A DNA stretch of 64,000 nt from contig JAOVVO010000444.1 of assembly GCA_028564675.1 (NCBI GenBank), positions 1-64,000 on the forward strand, written 5' to 3'. The position numbers and the translations under genes are program-made. Under the pieces are notes generated by a model. It saw only the letters and a program-made list of their open reading frames with translations, was not told where the DNA came from and searched no databases. This document shows, piece by piece, positions 62,486 to 64,000 of the stretch. Numbering within the stretch: position 1 is the stretch's first letter; the number at the start of each line of letters is the position of its first letter. This DNA comes from Onchocerca lupi (lineage: Eukaryota > Nematoda > Chromadorea > Rhabditida > Onchocercidae).

Positions 62486-63441
62486 GAATCAAATTCATAT
62501 ATTTTTTCTTTCAGTATAAGTAGAAACTGATAGCTTCTTTCCAAAGTGATTTTCATTGCTTTTGCTTCCAACTATTTTGAATCTTTTATGAATATAAAAG
62601 AATTTAATCGACGTTTTCGGAAGTAAAAATTAGGAATTGAATCAAATTACTTGCAGCGAAGAATATTCTTATTATATAAAGGAGAGATCTACGAGGATCT
62701 TTTCATTTCTTTTTTTCTTTTTTTTTTTTTCAATGGTTAGGATTAATAAAATAACTCTTGAAGATAACGTGTTCTTTATTTGCCTTTGTATTCGTTTACG
62801 AATGACCGCTTATGATTTAAATTTTTTATTAGATATTTTTAAGTGAATTATTGGAACAGTGCATGAAACATTTTCAAAATATTATTTAACGCTCAATGTA
62901 GACTTGCGATAAGACTTCTCCAACAAAAACTGGGCCTAAATGGAATTCAAATTAGAAAGTTTACTGCAACTTCTTTACAATATAAATAAAGTGAACGTAT
63001 TATCAATTAAATCTATGTATATTTCTCAATTTAATTGCATCATTTCAATATTCTTGTCATTATCGTAAGCCTGAGTTGGAGCAAAATTAAATAAATTATC
63101 ATCATGTGCAATAGTTGTAATATATGCAACTTCTGCATATACATCATTTTTAAAAACTTGTTAACAAACAAAAAACAACAACTGATATGATAGGCAGTTA
63201 GAAGTGAGCAGTAGTGATCGAAATAAATTAAAAAATTCAAAGTGAGCTCAAATAAGATTAGCCTGAAAATAAGAATAAACAAAATTATTCAATATGCTAT
63301 ATTTGGTTCATCATAAATTAATCCACTAAATCATTTCTCATCATTTTCAAAAATAAATTAATTTTAATTGAATAATTTCGAATGTAAACTTGAATTCCAG
63401 ACTCAATTTTAATTTTGATAAGAACCTAAGATTGAGCAATG
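62486..63441. other. Spacer between convergent ALG10 and chondroitin synthase
   Basis: 956 bases, AT-rich, with AATAAA at 62985-62990. Short open frames lack family motifs. Confidence 0.6.
62985..62990 (+). promoter_or_regulatory. Poly(A) signal AATAAA
   Basis: AATAAA 500 bases after the ALG10 stop. Confidence 0.35.
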
Positions 63442-64000
63442 TCAAGAATATACAGGTAATTGATCAACCAAAGAATCTAATGATGCTAAACTTGCTGCCT
63501 TTGAACCAACACACATAGCATATTGTTTTTCCGGAAGTGATTCAGCACAATGCATAGTATGATAGACGTGAACAAGACCTGGATCTGGTGCACGCATTAT
63601 ACGTAATGGTGAATGAACACATTTTTCGAAGAAGTCCACATCTTCCATACCCCATCCCTAAAATTGGTATGTTATTTCAAATTTATCACATAGAAGATAT
63701 TTCATTTGGTATTGAGAATCTGAAAGTTTACTAAAACAAGATTTTTCGAGAAAAAATTCAAACAAATAGCCAAACAAGTTCCAATAACTTGAACTTCTTT
63801 TTTGTTGTTAAACATTTTAAAATAATGATATCTCACCTGTATGTTCAAATTCATGCCTCCAATGAGATCTAAATCGGATTTATAAATGGATACCAATCCG
63901 AATCCGAAATGTCGAAAATAACCTCTTTTTCGACCATAATGAAATGCATCAGAAAGTAATCGATCACTATCCGACCATGTTTCCGGTGAATATTCACTAA
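63442..64000 (-). CDS. sqv-5: Chondroitin sulfate synthase, C-terminal part (partial at right edge)
   Basis: Two minus-strand exons are visible: 63442-63657 (last, with stop) and 63837 to beyond 64000. The readable sequence includes RGYFRHFGFGLVSIYKSDLD, LIGGMNLNIQ, GWGMEDVDFFEKCV, RAPDPGLVHVYH and KQYAMCVGSKAASL. These match the C-terminal GalNAc-transferase domain of CHSY1-type chondroitin synthases (family GWGLEDVDLF, VGVVHVHH, KQYKMCLGSKAST). The enzyme builds chondroitin in the Golgi. The GWGxEDVDFF motif of the catalytic domain is intact. Similarity favours synthase (SQV-5) over the polymerizing factor (MIG-22), but only about 125 residues are seen. The N terminus lies outside the window. 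Confidence 0.88.

Noticed and set aside
1..64000. tRNA, rRNA, spliced-leader RNA, CRISPR or transposase genes
   Set aside because: I scanned for clover-leaf boxes, SL1-like sequence, regular spacer arrays and transposase or reverse transcriptase motifs and saw none. A covariance-model search could still reveal small RNAs.

Overview
The window looks like nuclear DNA of a nematode, most likely a filarial or other clade III worm. It is very AT-rich, with many poly-A and poly-T tracts. The genes have many small exons with typical TTTTCAG/TTTTTAG acceptors, introns of about 100-1000 bases, and often an acceptor-like site just before the first ATG, as expected where spliced leaders are trans-spliced. 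The species call is inference. Exon models were built by hand from open frames, GT..AG sites, phase and remembered family motifs; no database was searched.

Layout: 1-5180 gene-poor, repeat-rich DNA. 5181-9726 (+) a membrane phospholipase B-like protein that has lost most of its catalytic residues. 13583-14775 (-) a KIAA1143 homologue. 15605-17426 (+) pyroglutamyl-peptidase I. 18822-21004 (-) FITM2, an ER lipid diphosphatase. 22355-24877 (-) a multi-pass protein resembling TIMMDC1. 26241-28325 (+) KGD4/MRPS36 with a possible N-terminal extension. 29284-32388 (+) NDUFA9. 33026-46183 (+) the tubulin deglutamylase AGTPBP1/CCPP-1. 49270-53532 (+) an Rx/CEH-8 paired-like homeobox gene. 56919-58565 (-) glycine cleavage H protein. 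60217-62485 (+) ALG10 glucosyltransferase. 63442 to the right edge (-) the 3' end of a chondroitin synthase (CHSY1/SQV-5 type).

Four genes encode mitochondrial proteins. NDUFA9 is a complex I subunit and the TIMMDC1-like protein would be a complex I assembly factor. KGD4 belongs to the 2-oxoglutarate dehydrogenase complex and GCSH to the glycine cleavage system; both systems use dihydrolipoamide dehydrogenase. Three divergent pairs (KIAA1143/PGPEP1, TIMMDC1-like/KGD4, GCSH/ALG10) probably share promoter regions. KGD4, NDUFA9 and CCPP-1 lie in tandem on one strand.

I found no CRISPR array, phage, rRNA or convincing tRNA. The most interesting items are the degenerate phospholipase B, the KGD4 upstream reading frame, the His-tract and eh1-like N terminus of the Rx protein, a cluster of GATA-type sites with a nested palindrome near 3.2 kb, and several unclassified intergenic repeats.
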